Assembly (NCBI RefSeq): GCF_016545825.1
Contig: NC_052614.1
Span: 30,219,669-30,283,668, forward strand
DNA length: 64,000 nt
Reading direction: 5' to 3'
Source of the DNA: Eucalyptus grandis
Taxonomy: Eukaryota; Streptophyta; Magnoliopsida; Myrtales; Myrtaceae
The number at the start of each line of letters is the position of its first letter. The stretch's first letter is position 1. The notes beneath the pieces are model-generated. The model did no database searches, was not told the origin of the DNA, and saw nothing but the letters and a program-made list of their open reading frames with translations. A program made the translations under genes and the position numbers. This document shows, one piece after another, positions 12,043-24,060 of this stretch.

Positions 12043-12470
12043 GTGAATCACCCTCCTGGGTGAGTAGCAATTGGATAGTGCTGTTCAAGGGTGCCTCCCC
12101 AAAATAACAAACCGTCGCAATTGACCCCGGATGGATGTTTTTCATGTCTTCTGTTGGTTGGAAAATAAACAGGCCTAGAGAGCAGCTACCGTCATCAGAG
12201 CATAAGAAGCCGAAAAAGAAACTTGGGCCTGAGTTTAGCCTGTAAAGCACGACCTTGTGACTGAATAGGGATCGGTTAGATTGAAATAAGACTGACCGGC
12301 AGTCCATAGGGCAGGAACACTGACCGATGAAGGTCCATTCTTGAATTTGGCGATAGTTAGTGGCAGAAGTAGGAGGAGGAGGAGGCTTGGAAAGGAGCAA
12401 GGAAACAAGAAGGGATTATTCGACCACGTAGGGCCATTGAGTCGTGTGCAAGTAAGTTGAGGCAACTAGA
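12043..12470 (-). pseudogene. G-type lectin S-receptor-like kinase, 5' part (signal region and first half of lectin domain)
   Basis: On the minus strand a hydrophobic stretch (SLLLLLLLPLTIA, about 12395-12350) resembles a signal peptide. In another frame lectin-domain sequence follows: VLYRLNSGPSFFFGFLCS, then GSCSLGLFIFQ, then NSTIQLLLTQEGDSL ending exactly at 12043. The usual SD2-5 pattern is strand, cysteine-rich GF-C segment, then an asparagine-rich segment and EGDLVL. The reading frame changes at least once between the signal region and the lectin domain, so this part is damaged too. It continues in frame at 3798 once the intervening element is removed. The gene would have been transcribed towards lower coordinates. 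Confidence 0.75.
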
Positions 12471-12599
12471 AGAAGGAATGCCTCTATTACTAGAGATCTG
12501 CTAAAGATTGCACCTTTTATAAACAAGAGGTCTCTTTTATTGTTGAAAGACTTCAAAGTTTGGAATAAGTCCATTCCTTCCTCATACCGCGAAAAATCC

Positions 12600-13150
12600 C
12601 TGTTCTTTTTTTTTTTTTTGTTTTTTTTTTTTTTATAAGTTGAGACCATTCACGTGCTAAATGAACAACAGTACGGTCCACGAAAGCATTTACTCCGGAG
12701 AATGATACAAGAGGATCACTTGTAAATAAATGAATACATAAAATGAAAAGAAGTTTGCTTCATGGGATTATTGAGAACATTGATAAGATAGATAAAGTTA
12801 ATTTATGAGTTCAATTGCATATAAAGCTAATCCTAAGGAGGTAATTAGATGTTATTTGGAAAGTTTAAATGTAACAATAGAGAGTTAAGTTTCATGGATA
12901 GAGAGCAATTTTTGTTGGATTTTAAGAATAATTATGGGAGAAGGAAAATCAAGGGTAGTGAGACTAAGCTGATTTTTGAAATAACACGAAAATAAGTATT
13001 AATTATTTCTTGTACTCCTAAAATAAAAATAATCAATCAATAATATTATCTTTTACCCAAATCATTTGTATTATGAACGTTTAATGGGCAATACGGAGTA
13101 TGATAAAAAGAAAATGCTAGTTAAATTAAAAATGAGAATTCTTTTTAATG
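12600..13150. other. AT-rich 5' flank of the receptor kinase
   Basis: It contains two poly-T runs (12606-12634) and AT-rich sequence. I see no gene or recognisable element. Confidence 0.4.
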
Positions 13151-13159
13151 TGTTAGCAA

Positions 13160-15760
13160 AATAAAGATCATTGCGAGTCTTATTCGGCTTCTTTACTACA
13201 TCGACTCTTCTATTTACCTTAGACCAGCACTATCTCTATGAAGACCTTTTTGACAAAAATTAAAGATGGTCGCTGATCCTTTGGCAAAAACTTAGACAAT
13301 CTTCCAATCAACCAAACGTGCCGATACGGAAAGATTAACTTATTTTGTATGTCAGGAACACAGTTTTCTTAAAGACGATAAGTGTATGAAATACCATAGA
13401 TGAAGTAATCTATGAGCCCAAACCCAAATGGGTTACCCTATTATGAATTATAGAAAACCGTATACGTGTCGTGTCTTTACTCCACATATACAAGCACTTC
13501 CTTTAATTGTTCTACTAATCCTAAGACTTTTGGGTAAAACTTGTTGAAAGCATAATCATAAACCAAATCAAACACACACTGATATTAATAATACAAGCAG
13601 CAATATGCACAATTGCCAAAAGGATTATAAGATTAAGCAAATATGAGACGAATTGAGTGATGAAACTTCTCCATTTATATAATTGGTTCATGGCCACGTT
13701 AACAAGTGTTTATACACATTTAATATGAACTAGTTCAATCTCATATATTGAGCATACAAGATTCACGAAAAAGTAAGTGTATTCAAAATTATGAATATTT
13801 TCTTGATTTATTTCTTAATGAGCGAAGGCTTAAATCGGCTGACAATTATTCAACGTTCCCTGATGTCAAAAAGTGGGAGGCATCCCTTGCATGACAATCG
13901 ACGTGGTGGGGTACTGCCACGTGAGATGTCCAGCAACTTTATTGACGAAGTCAACCTTCTCAAAACTTAAAAGCAATGAGATCAAAGCAATGAGACTGCA
14001 CTATTTCTGTTGCGGACCTCGGTAAAAATCATTGCTTAGTCTTGTTCGGCTCCTGTAATCTTCAAACCTTCTTTCTTCATGGTCGGTGGTGGGATCCTGA
14101 TTTTGCCCAAAACACGCGCAATCTTCTAATCAACCAAACTTTAAGACTATGTTTGCATGCAATGAACCTTTTTTCTTAAGCTCACTTTAAAAAGATAACT
14201 TCAAGTCTACAAAATAACATTTGATTATGTCTCGAATTTGTGCTGTGTATGAAATTCATATCTATGGTAAGATTTTGATTTGTTCAAAATCTGGTGTTGC
14301 CTTTGACGGATGATAATCTTGGATTATAGGGGATATATATAAAATCCAAGATTCAGCACAAGATATGGGGTGGTGACTTCTCCAAGTTTGAATTTGATTT
14401 TCTTAAAGATTTCGGAAAACTAATAATTTTAAAAATATTTTTCGAAAAATAATAGCCGGTATCATTTAGAAAAATTATTTAATCATTGATAATAATCTAT
14501 GCTTAATTGCTTTTGTAGGCAATGAAAAAAATTTTCCATTCATTTATTTTTATATGTGATGGAAAAGTTTAATTTTTTGACTTTTTTTTTTTCGAAATTA
14601 CTCATTTTCTGTGGAACCATGCACCCTTAGTCTTCCTTAGTCAACATAAAAGGCGCACAAGAAACACAAAAAAAAAAGGGCGGCTCTTGTTTAAGCCGAA
14701 CGGTGTCCTCCAAAAAGAATTAACAACAAACCGAACATAGGACTCTTGCTTGGACGCACGAAAGAGTTTGTTCTTCGGCCAAGCACAGGAGCAGCACACA
14801 CGGAAATTAATTTGGGCCTTGAGTTTTGTATCTAATTGAACTGTTTATTTGTGAACAATGTAAGTTTCGGCTCAATCTAGGCGGAGAAAATAATCGAGCG
14901 TGTAAGTAGTTATAATTCTGATTCTCCAATTATTAGCTAATTATTTATTATTGAATTTTCCTGTAGAGTAGACATCGACACTAGGATCCAATCACGTAAA
15001 TATATGATGTTTTTATTGTTTCTCGTTTATTTCTCTGATGATTTCGTATTGAATTGTTGCGGGATCTGTTAGCATTTCCGCATTAATATGACAACAAAAA
15101 CCATAAACAAAGGTAAATCATGAGCATAGACCAGGGTACCCCAGATATGAAATGAGAGGGTCGTATTTGTGACGTGTGTTCCCCACATACAATCGCTTTC
15201 TTCTACCGTCATACTTATCTCACCAATTTTGGGTAAAATATTTTCAAAGTAGAATCATAAACCATATCAAACACCCAACCGTGTTAATTATATAAGCATC
15301 AATGAGGGAAAACAATCGCCAAAAAGATTGCAGAATCAAGTAAATACAAGATGATTTGAGTGACAAAACTTCTCTGTTTACGTAAGTCATGGCCATATGT
15401 GCCTATGCATATTTACCACGAACTAGTTCAATTTCCAGATATTGAGTATACATTATACAAGAAAGATAATGCATTCAAAATTATGAGATTTTCTCAATTT
15501 ATTTCTCAATAAACGAAGGCTTAACTCAGTTAAAGAAAATTCAACGTTCCCCAATGTCAAAAGCGTGAGGCATCCCCATACTTGACAATTGACATCGTGT
15601 GACACTACCGCACTAGATTTGTAGCAATTTTATTGCCAAACTCAACCTTGCGGAAATAAAGAGAACAAAACCTAATCTTCTTCGGACCTTCTTCCTTTAT
15701 TCGTACTTCAGACTGCAGTATTTCTAATGCGGACCGCAATGAGGTTAAAACGTGCAACGC
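13160..15760. repeat. Diverged local duplications upstream of the kinase remnants
   Basis: About 13400-14060 and about 15130-15760 align over most of their length. Shared words include gggtaaaa, atcataaacca, gaactagttcaat, tattcaaaattatga, ttcaacgttcc and gaggcatccc. A shorter segment at 13160-13330 recurs at 14025-14150 (cttgttcggct, caatcttc.aatcaaccaaac). The blocks hold no coding sequence. They may be duplicated upstream regions of the receptor-kinase cluster. Confidence 0.6.
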
Positions 15761-15949
15761 CCTCTTGTATCTATTCCCATGACGTTTCAATTTGTGAATT
15801 ATAAAATAACGTGCGATTGGTTAACTTATGTGGTTTTCATCTTTTGCCAATCGGTCGACCAAATGTGTCGTCTATTTAGAGATATTTTTAGAACTATTTT
15901 TAGTAGCCTCTCTACCATTTTGACATTCTACATTAAACGGGAGTCTTAA

Positions 15950-17220
15950 AAAAAAGTCAAATGATCTTTCGTCCACCATCTAAACTAAATTCATCATGAA
16001 CGATGATCCAAATGATGATATTGATTCATATAATCTATAGATCATTTGTTATCACTTCGAAATTTCATATTTGGAAATGTAAATAACTTTTCATCAACAT
16101 TGGGTTTTATCTTGATGAAAAATAATATACGGACCTTAAAATGCTGGTCAAATTAGAATGTTTGTCACATCCCAAGATTTTATATACTAATGACATATTG
16201 GGCTGCTAGTGATCTTTCTATAATCACAAAGTGATATCAAACACCTTTCTCTCACTTCCTTTGAACTGAAATCGAGAAAATGTCACAACTCTTTTGTGTT
16301 GATTGTTGGCCATTGAGTTCTTCCGGGAGCACTTGATTTGCAATTTTCGTAGGTTCTTCATAAGCTGCTTTAGTCTGATGAACGGAAAAACAATTTAGGT
16401 AGGTCTCTGTGATGATACTGGGAAAACATGTGGCACAGTTTGGTTTCGGACGCAGGATAGATTGAACATTCTTAGAAAGACGAATGAAAACATTCCTGTC
16501 AACTGAGGGAAACTCTCAAGGTACAACGACAGACAGAGAAACTCGCTCAAATAAATTACACATAATGTGTTCACATGTCGCAGCAATGAAAATCCCACAA
16601 TGGGCCAGTGAGAAGGCAGAGTAGAAGAAAAAGGTGGAAATGAAAAGGCCAAATGCTCAAAATATTCTAGCTGACAGCGGTCCTCTACATTATTAACATC
16701 TTGGAAAATAAGGCAAAACGGCCATCCCATCGGAAGTCCATCTCAGGATATGGAGATGTACCGCTTAGCAGTCTCTTGTGAGCACTCCAAGTTGCCTGTC
16801 TTCGTATTAGAAGCAGAAGGGGCCTTGCTGTCATCAAAACGGCAAGCCCGCAAAACCGAGGCGCGACCAGAAGCAAGTGACCGAGACAATTTCTCAAAGC
16901 TTTGACGAAGCTGATCGGAATGGAAATTTTACAGGTTGACAAGCATCTTCAAATAAATTACATTAGACATGTCAGTGGCTCAGTGTTCGCTCGAGAACAA
17001 CAAACCAAGGCATGTAAAGCAGAGAAAGAAAATGTTCTACTTGGATAATCCATTTAAATTTTGCCTTTGACCATGGTTCATCGTCCTCTTTTTTCCTTTG
17101 AGATTATGTCAGCTCCAATGTTTGCAAAAGAAGCTCATTTACCCCTCTCGTATCATTATCTGAAAGGACCACTTGAGAGTGAAAGTTTAATACTGCAATG
17201 AGGGCTCTTGAAGAATTAAT
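15950..17220. other. Unassigned interval
   Basis: One minus-strand stretch (about 16935-16740) reads SFEKLSRSLASGRASV and KTGNLECSQETAKRYIS before a stop, with a possible splice acceptor at about 16910. It could be an exon relic, but I recognise no family and find no partner exons. The rest shows nothing. Confidence 0.25.
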
Positions 17221-17229
17221 GCATAGGAG

Positions 17230-17600
17230 CTTATAAGCGAAACGAGTCCTGTCCACCCAGAATCTGAAGATTGCGAAGCTAGCTTAGTAAATTGATTGAC
17301 CATGTGATCGCTGTGATCCGAACGAAATGAGAAGCTTAGCATTCCCTCCATCGAAGTGTCAGAGCTGATATCGGTAGCTAGCTTTCTTCACCTAGGACCT
17401 GATAATTGCAAGGCTGACAGCTAAGTAATTTCGTCAACAATCTGCTAGCTGTGACTGGAAGGAACTGAGAAGCTAATAACTTGAGCTATCTGTACTAAAT
17501 AATCGCTCAAAGCATTTAACCACTGCAGACATGGAAGGCCTCCTACTAAAATCATCTTGCAGACACCATGCTGATCAAACCGTCCGTGGTTGCCACTGCA
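17230..17600 (-). pseudogene. Two degenerate receptor-kinase C-terminal tails
   Basis: On the minus strand, 17600-17440 encodes a broken version of kinase subdomain XI (CLQDDFSRRPSMSAVVKCFE in the best frame) followed by SFQ-like tail sequence with stops. A second copy of only the tail lies at 17345-17230 (SFSFRSDHSDHMV). Both match the end of the fragment at 19858-20377, whose tail reads FSVPSSHSDHSVDD. They are remnants of additional copies of the same kinase. Confidence 0.65.
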
Positions 17601-18046
17601 TATTTCAGCACAAAAAAAATCAATGACAAGCAAGGGCGGACTCGTGTACTCATCTCCGAGTGCCTCTCAGGCATTTAATCAAACAGTTGTCTATTTTATT
17701 TTTTAACATGCCAACCCCGTGATATAAATATTTAAAAAATTTTGTGGTAATTAGCTAATTATTCGAATTTATCGTGATATAGGCGACTCCCAACAAAAGA
17801 AAAGCGAAGGTGCAATACGCATGTGATTCTATTAATATTAGGCGTAAGATCGCGCAATAAAACTGATATTTTTTGAACTACTTTCCTAATCCAATTTTAG
17901 AATATGTTATCACAACTCATCCCATTAACGTAGTCCCGTATGAACTAAATTTTCCAATTTCTTCCGCAGATTGCTCTGTTGGTAGAATGTCGAGATGCCT
18001 TTTTTGTCCAAACGGTAAACTCCAAACACATTTTAATTTGCCGAAT

Positions 18047-18075
18047 AGATCTCTCTCTCTCTCTCTCTCTCTCCC
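18047..18075. repeat. (CT)n microsatellite
   Basis: About a dozen ct units. A poly-T run of roughly 25 bases follows at 18179-18205. Confidence 0.95.
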
Positions 18076-18249
18076 TCCCTCCAAGAAGTCTCATTTTTAA
18101 GCTGTGGGACAAATCTTCCTGCAGAGAGTACTCAAAATTAAAGAGTACTGTGATGAAGATATCTTCACAAATTCTATGTTTTTTTTTTTTTTTTTTTTTT
18201 TTTTTGGTTACTTGCTCAAAGTACCTAATTTGACATACCAACTATTCAA

Positions 18250-19850
18250 AGGCCAGAATGATGCAACGAACCCATAAGGAGAAAAAGAAAATCGATATAA
18301 TACTGATGAACAAGCTCTAACGTGCAATTGGCAGCGTATTTACAGAGGGTTCCAATCGGTAGGTGCATGCAAGCAAGGCAATTTTCAGCTGCAATCCACA
18401 TGCTATGACTAGAGCATCCCCAGGAGTTGGATGGTTTAGGTTCTTTTGACTCTTTTTGCTTGATTGTGCGTCTCCCTCATTGCTAAACCATGACTTCCAG
18501 ATTCGGACTGATTCTGTTCTTGGCTGGACGGATCCCTTCATGTTCTGAGCTTTGTTCACCAAAAGTTCATGACTTTTTGACTAGTGCCTCACACCAAACA
18601 TACTCGTTTCTCCTCAAGGTAATGAGTTCCCTTATCTCCACTTGGTTACTTCTGTCATCATCTGCATAACGTATCTCTGATGTCTTCATTGCATTGTTCA
18701 TATTTTGCTTGAGAAGATGAATAAAATGGCTCATTTGATCATGACAACTCCATCATGTCATGATTGTCAATTGCCCTTTGATGACTCACAGATCCCTAAC
18801 AAATCACTGAAAGTTCTGACTTTTTGGCGAGTTTTGCTCATTTCTCCTCACATCTGATGGTCTGTTAAGAAGCTCACACAACTCCACAAGTCAACAATGA
18901 CTCATTAACAACTGCTCCATATGGTCTGTTAAGATCGTGCTTTAATCTTTGCCTTGTATGTTGCCCATGATTCTTTTCTAGCGGTCTAATTATGTAGATC
19001 CTGTAGTTTTTGTAATTCAGCTACTCTATGCTCAGGATAGTCTTCCCTCCTCTCCCCAACTAAGAGCAAAATCATCTTCCCTCTGGAAAATCCCTTCCTT
19101 TGGCAAAACTTACACACACCATTTTAGCCAAATTTACCCATCTCTTTTCTGGAATTTAAATTATTAATGTGGTGCATCTCTGAAGTTGGGAGTGGTAGAA
19201 ATTTTTACTAGCAACCCATTTTATAAACAGTTTCAGATCCATCCTGTCAGACTTCTTCTTAATCAAATTATGGTGTTCAAAATGTTAATGAGTACATATG
19301 ATGCGTTACACATCTTGATTTAGAGAGAGGATCTTTCTTTCTTTAGAGCAATGTTTTGCTATTCGACCATGTGTTAGTTCACTAGGGTTGGTATAGAAAA
19401 ACTTGAAGTTTACATCTAGAGTAATATTAAGCTATCTTTGCTATGATGAGGCCCGGAAACACTTCAAACAGGACAAAGTGCTTTGTGTGTTGACCTGCTG
19501 CTTTGTTTGGAAATGAGAAATATCATATACCGTAGTCATGACAGCAAGAAACAGTATGGTGATTTACGAAAGGTCTTTTACAAAAAAGGTTAACTTGATG
19601 TCCATCCTCTATTTGGATCGCAACAAGAAAGAGTGATGGAATCGAGCATTGTCTCCTGCCAACTGGTTTATGGTTGGAATCTTTATTTGTACCATGACAT
19701 TTCAACCAATTAAACGAAAATGACAAGCCACTTAGAATTTCATTAAAATTATGGGATCATAAGTACTAGTACGAGACAGAAAATTAATAAGGCAGAAATG
19801 CCAAAAGAAGTTATCCCATCTAAGCATCAGAGTTCCATGTCCGAAGCTGG
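18250..19850. other. Interval without a recognisable gene
   Basis: Short open frames on both strands have no recognisable motif, and no repeat structure stands out. Confidence 0.4.
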
Positions 19851-19857
19851 TTTTGTT

Positions 19858-20377
19858 CATCACCTAGGACCTGATAGTTGTGATGGCAATAGCTGAGTAG
19901 CATCATCAACACTGTGATCGCTGTGACTGGAAGGAACTGAGAAGCTATGTCTCAAGCAATCTTCTATATCAGTTGAGCCCTCCAAGCATTTAACCACTCT
20001 CGACATGGGGGGCCTCTTGCTACTATCATCTTGCAAACACCGTGCTACGATTTTCATCATTTTGACAACTTCTTGGCCATGTAGTTGCATGTCACCACTA
20101 GATTTATCAACCATCTCCATTAGTTGTTATTGTTTTGCTTTGCACTTGAAAAGGGTCAACATATGCACTTCTTCACTGGGCAAAGAGAGGTCGATATTTT
20201 TCCTCCCACATAGGACTTCTAACATGACAATGCCAAAACTGTACACATCTACCTTTTTTGTGATAATAGAGCTCAACCACTCCGGAGCAAGGTAACCGGG
20301 TGTTCCTCGCATGGTCGTCATGACATGGCTTTGGTCTTTATCAATTAGCTTCAACAACCCAAAATCAGCAAGCTTTA
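19858..20377 (-). pseudogene. Receptor-like kinase C-lobe fragment (SD2-5 type)
   Basis: Reading from 20377 down, the frame opens directly with KLADFGLLKLIDKDQSHV (the DFG metal-binding motif). It continues through MRGTPGYLAPEW (activation segment and APE), DVYSFGIVMLEV (the subdomain IX aspartate), CLQDDSSKRPPM (the subdomain XI arginine), and ends SQLSGPR before a TGA. There is one in-frame stop (TAA) about 20 residues past the GRKN segment. Everything before the DFG motif is missing. Position 20378 is the 3' end of an LTR, and the five bases 20373-20377 (TAAAG on the minus strand) are its target site. This is the C-lobe counterpart of the broken copy at 2270-3798 but lies upstream of it, so it belongs to another copy or has been rearranged. 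Confidence 0.85.
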
Positions 20378-21263
20378 TGTGACATCATGAAATTTGACCC
20401 GTCTCGATAATATAAAATGGACATTTCATTGACGCGCTTATGGTCATTTTACTCTGAGCTAGCCACTCACTAGTTAACTAATTTATTAGATGAAGCCGTT
20501 AAGAGATATAAATGCGACATATTTGAGAATTCAATCAAAAATTGATCACTCAACTGTAATAATCGGCAAGGGTCAATACGACACCGTTATAATCGATTAG
20601 TGATCAGATATAGGTTGATTCGACAAAAACACGTAATTAAATTGTGGGTGATTCTGCATGATTGCGAAATTCGAGTCGAATGGCACTAACCCGATTTTAT
20701 GTCGATTTTATACTCGGTACCCATAATTGAAACCTTGCAATTTTTACGACAACCGAGAGTCGCCGACGAGTCGAAGATGTACAAACGTGGATCGAAAATT
20801 ATTGACCACGGGTCAAACACGCTAAAATCCCTAAAAGCTATCCGATGGGTTAGGTTGTACTAAAATCGCGTTCGGTTGATTTTAACCACGAAATTGAATT
20901 CAGTTTTAGGATTCAGACATTCGAGTGTGTCATGATTAATTTATCAAACGTCATCTCATTTTTCGGAGAAATTTTGACGAGTTCGGAATTTTTGTGGAAA
21001 ATCGAATTTTGGACAAATCGGAATATGAAAGTGAAATTCGGATGGGCTCTTTAAGTGGGTTATTTGGCTGCCAAAAGGATTTTATTTGTGAGGATTTGAA
21101 GGGAAAATGGTGATTGGAGGGTCCCTTGACCTTTGGCATGAAACTTTTGAGGCATTTTTGCTTGAGTGCTTAGATATTTCGTTAGGCTTCCAATTGGCCA
21201 AAGGTTGGACTTTCTCTCCCCCCTTCTCTCTTTCCTCTCTCATTCTCACCCCACTCTTGCGCA
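20378..21263 (-). mobile_element. LTR of family 1, copy C (3' end only)
   Basis: The minus-strand end ...catgatgtcaca at 20378 matches the end of copy A. Further in, shared words such as cttcga, ggcgactctcggttgtcgta and gcaaggtttcaa align with 11160-11240 of copy A. The copy is cut off at about 21263, where a different LTR start begins. Confidence 0.7.
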
Positions 21264-21549
21264 TGTTGACACCTAAATTTTGGCAATCCGTTTAGTCATT
21301 TATCGTATTAAAAAATTAGGGATTAATTTTAACCCCTAAACAAAATTATTTAAATTAAATTGCTTAGCATATAGATATTAGGGGCATATTTCATTTAAGT
21401 ATACATTTGTTGAGCCTTGGAGGGGATGCAACTGTGTAGAATGAGAAGTTTGAAGCCGATGAAGATGATGAAGACTACAATGAAGAAGGCTAAGTCAGCA
21501 TGGTGTTATTTGTTGATGCAAAACCATTAGATGTGTTTGGATAGAGGTG
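21264..21549 (+). mobile_element. Truncated 5' end of a long-LTR element
   Basis: It begins TGTTGACACCTAAATTTTGG, related to the start of the 4-kb solo LTR (TGACACCCGAAATTTTCG). About 290 bases are present before LTR copy B begins. An acidic frame (EADEDDEDYNEEG) near 21455-21490 is too short to call. Confidence 0.45.
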
Positions 21550-22438
21550 TAGACTGTCACGCCCCGATCCTCAGGCACGCACACATCCGTCTCACTTGGT
21601 CGATTTTATAATGCGATATCCCAGGACAATGTATCGCCGACCCTTTCATTTTTAAGCACATGCGGAAAGCGCTTAAAATCCCCTGACAATAAAACGATGG
21701 GATAGAAAAGCGGGGTCATATTTTTCATATTGAAATTTATAACCAAACTTTTGTACATGACATCCACTAAAGAACTTCATAACTATTCACATCAATTGGA
21801 GTTCACAAAAGAAGATGAAATCTCAATCCCTTCAGTCATACTCAAAATCTCTCTCGGTATTATCTTCTTCTTCCAAAAGTCCTTCTACTCAGGTTTCACC
21901 TCCGAGTTCTCCTTCTCAGATTCCTCCTCAGCTCCTCAACGGGGTCCTGAAATGTTTTTCCCCAAACTGGGATGAGACTACGTCTCAGCGAGTTCTACCC
22001 CACTAAGCCCAATTAGTAAACTATTATACTATAGGCTGCCTATACACGCATAGGGCAGAAGACGTACCTTGGCCTCATATCCCACCCGCGAGTTAGTACA
22101 ATTCATAATAGGCACCCAAGCAATCGATCACTTATCGAAGCATCGATCAAATCGACCTAGTCGATTATATGCCAGGAAGACCATTCATGATCACCTCCAT
22201 TCAATCATTCAATTCACAACATCCAACCAAGGCAATGAATCACATCAAGTCACACTCAGATCGAATAATCGATCAATCGACCTAGTCGATTACAAGTCAA
22301 TCGACCATCTCATGGTCATTTCCAATCAATCGCCCATTCACAACATCAGATCAAGCAATGATCAACCGACCTAGTCGATTACATATCAACAAGACCACTT
22401 CCGGTCATTTCAACTATTCCAATTCAATTCCCAATTAT

Positions 22439-22735
22439 GAATCACGGTCCTTAGGACACAACTTAATTATAGGTGGTAATCACGGCCCCACCGAGCAATT
22501 TTCTTAGATTTAGTGGCATCACGGTCCCACTCGGCAACTTTTAATGTGTAGTGGCATCACGGCCCCACTCGGCAATGTTATATGTAGTGGCATCACGGCC
22601 CCACTCGGCAATGTCATATGTAGTGGCATCACGGCCCCACTCGGCAACTTTCAATATGTAGTGGCATCACGGCCCCACTCGGCAATGTCATATGTAGTGG
22701 TATCACGGCCCCACTCGACAACTTTTTCAATATAT
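22439..22735. repeat. Tandem array inside LTR copy B, about 36-38 bp unit
   Basis: About six good units of tagtggcatcacggccccac plus tcggcaa... start near 22511, 22549, 22585, 22621, 22659 and 22695. Two weaker units precede them. An apparent repetitive protein frame here is an artefact of the array. Confidence 0.9.
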
Positions 22736-23369
22736 TGGCATTATCAACCGATGCCCGGTTATTCTTCAAGTAATAACCAAAGATTATTCAATTTAGGAAT
22801 AAATCCTAAAATCACTAATAAATCAATTTCTCACAAATTAAGCCTCGAATAAATAAACGAACCACACCATGACAATCAGCATGAAATTCGGTCATCGGCC
22901 ATCTCAAACTTAATTTCCGAAAAATAAATAAATAAATAATTAATTTCTAGAATTAAATAATTAATATTAAAACTCAATTTGGCCCAAAATAAAGCCCGAT
23001 TAAATAAACGGACTTCACCACGGTCATCGCACAATATTCGGTTCGGACCATCTCAGTTGAATTTTCGGAAAATAAATAATTATTTAATTTAATTTCGAAA
23101 ATTAATATTTAAATGCCAAAAATCCCACTTAGGCCCGAATCGCCAAATTGAAGCCCGATTCGGGATCGGAAAATTCCGAGATGCTTCCAACAATTAGTAG
23201 ACCGCGTCTACTTGCTAATTGCGCAATCAATTTATCTAAATCGCATCACAATTGACTAATAATTGCTAATTTATTCTAATCTAACAACCTAAACATAATT
23301 AATTAAAACTAAACCAACCTAAAGCATAATTAGCCAACTAATTCAGGATTAGTGAGATTACTCACCACC

Positions 23370-24060
23370 CGCGCGCAAATCGGATCAATCCGCGCGACGC
23401 GAGGAACGATTGTTCCCAAAGCGGGCCTCGGGTTCGGGGCGGAAACGACCCAAAACGAGCCCGAACCAGCTAGAAACCCATTTCCCGCACTCTCGTGCGC
23501 GGCTGGTTAAGGGCGAATGAGGGCGGATCCGGAGCTGGGTTGGGTCGGAAATGGACGGAGGGGCCGAACCAAACCAAGGCGAGGCTTCACGGTGGCGGAG
23601 GAGGGGTGGACGGCTCGGCGAGCTCCACCAGATCTGAAACTTCGCTGAAACAGGGCCGAGCGAGGGAGAGGCCGAGGCGGACGAGCACGGGACGGCGAAC
23701 GGCGAGGCGACGCGGGCCGAGAACGGCGAGGCGGCGTGCGCGCGGCTCCGCGGCTCCTTCAAGCAACGCCGATCGTTGCTTCGCTCCTGCTGGCCTCGGT
23801 TCTGTTCGAACCGAGAGGAAGGAGAGAGGGCGGAGATGCGCGGACGACCGTGGAGCAGCGGCGGCGGCTCCGGCCGGTGGGCAACGACGGCGGCGAGAAG
23901 CGGCGACGGCGGAGCTTCTTCGGCTTCTTCGGCTTCCATGGTGCCGAGCCACCGAAGAGAAGAGGAAGAAAGGGGGAATCCGTCGACGGAGGAGAAGAGA
24001 AGGGAGGAAGAAAACTCAATTTTTCTTTCTTTTCTCTCACTCTCTCTCTCTCTCTTAGGT
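23370..24060. other. GC-rich segment of LTR copy B
   Basis: Strongly GC-rich, with Arg/Ala/Pro-rich open frames on both strands, ending in a (CT)n run at about 24036-24056. It is homologous in position and partly in sequence to 9940-10650. The frames are composition-driven. Confidence 0.6.

Noticed and set aside
22544..22852. Repetitive protein frame (CSGITAPLGNV repeats)
   Set aside because: It is a translation of the LTR tandem array, out of context with any start or splice signal.
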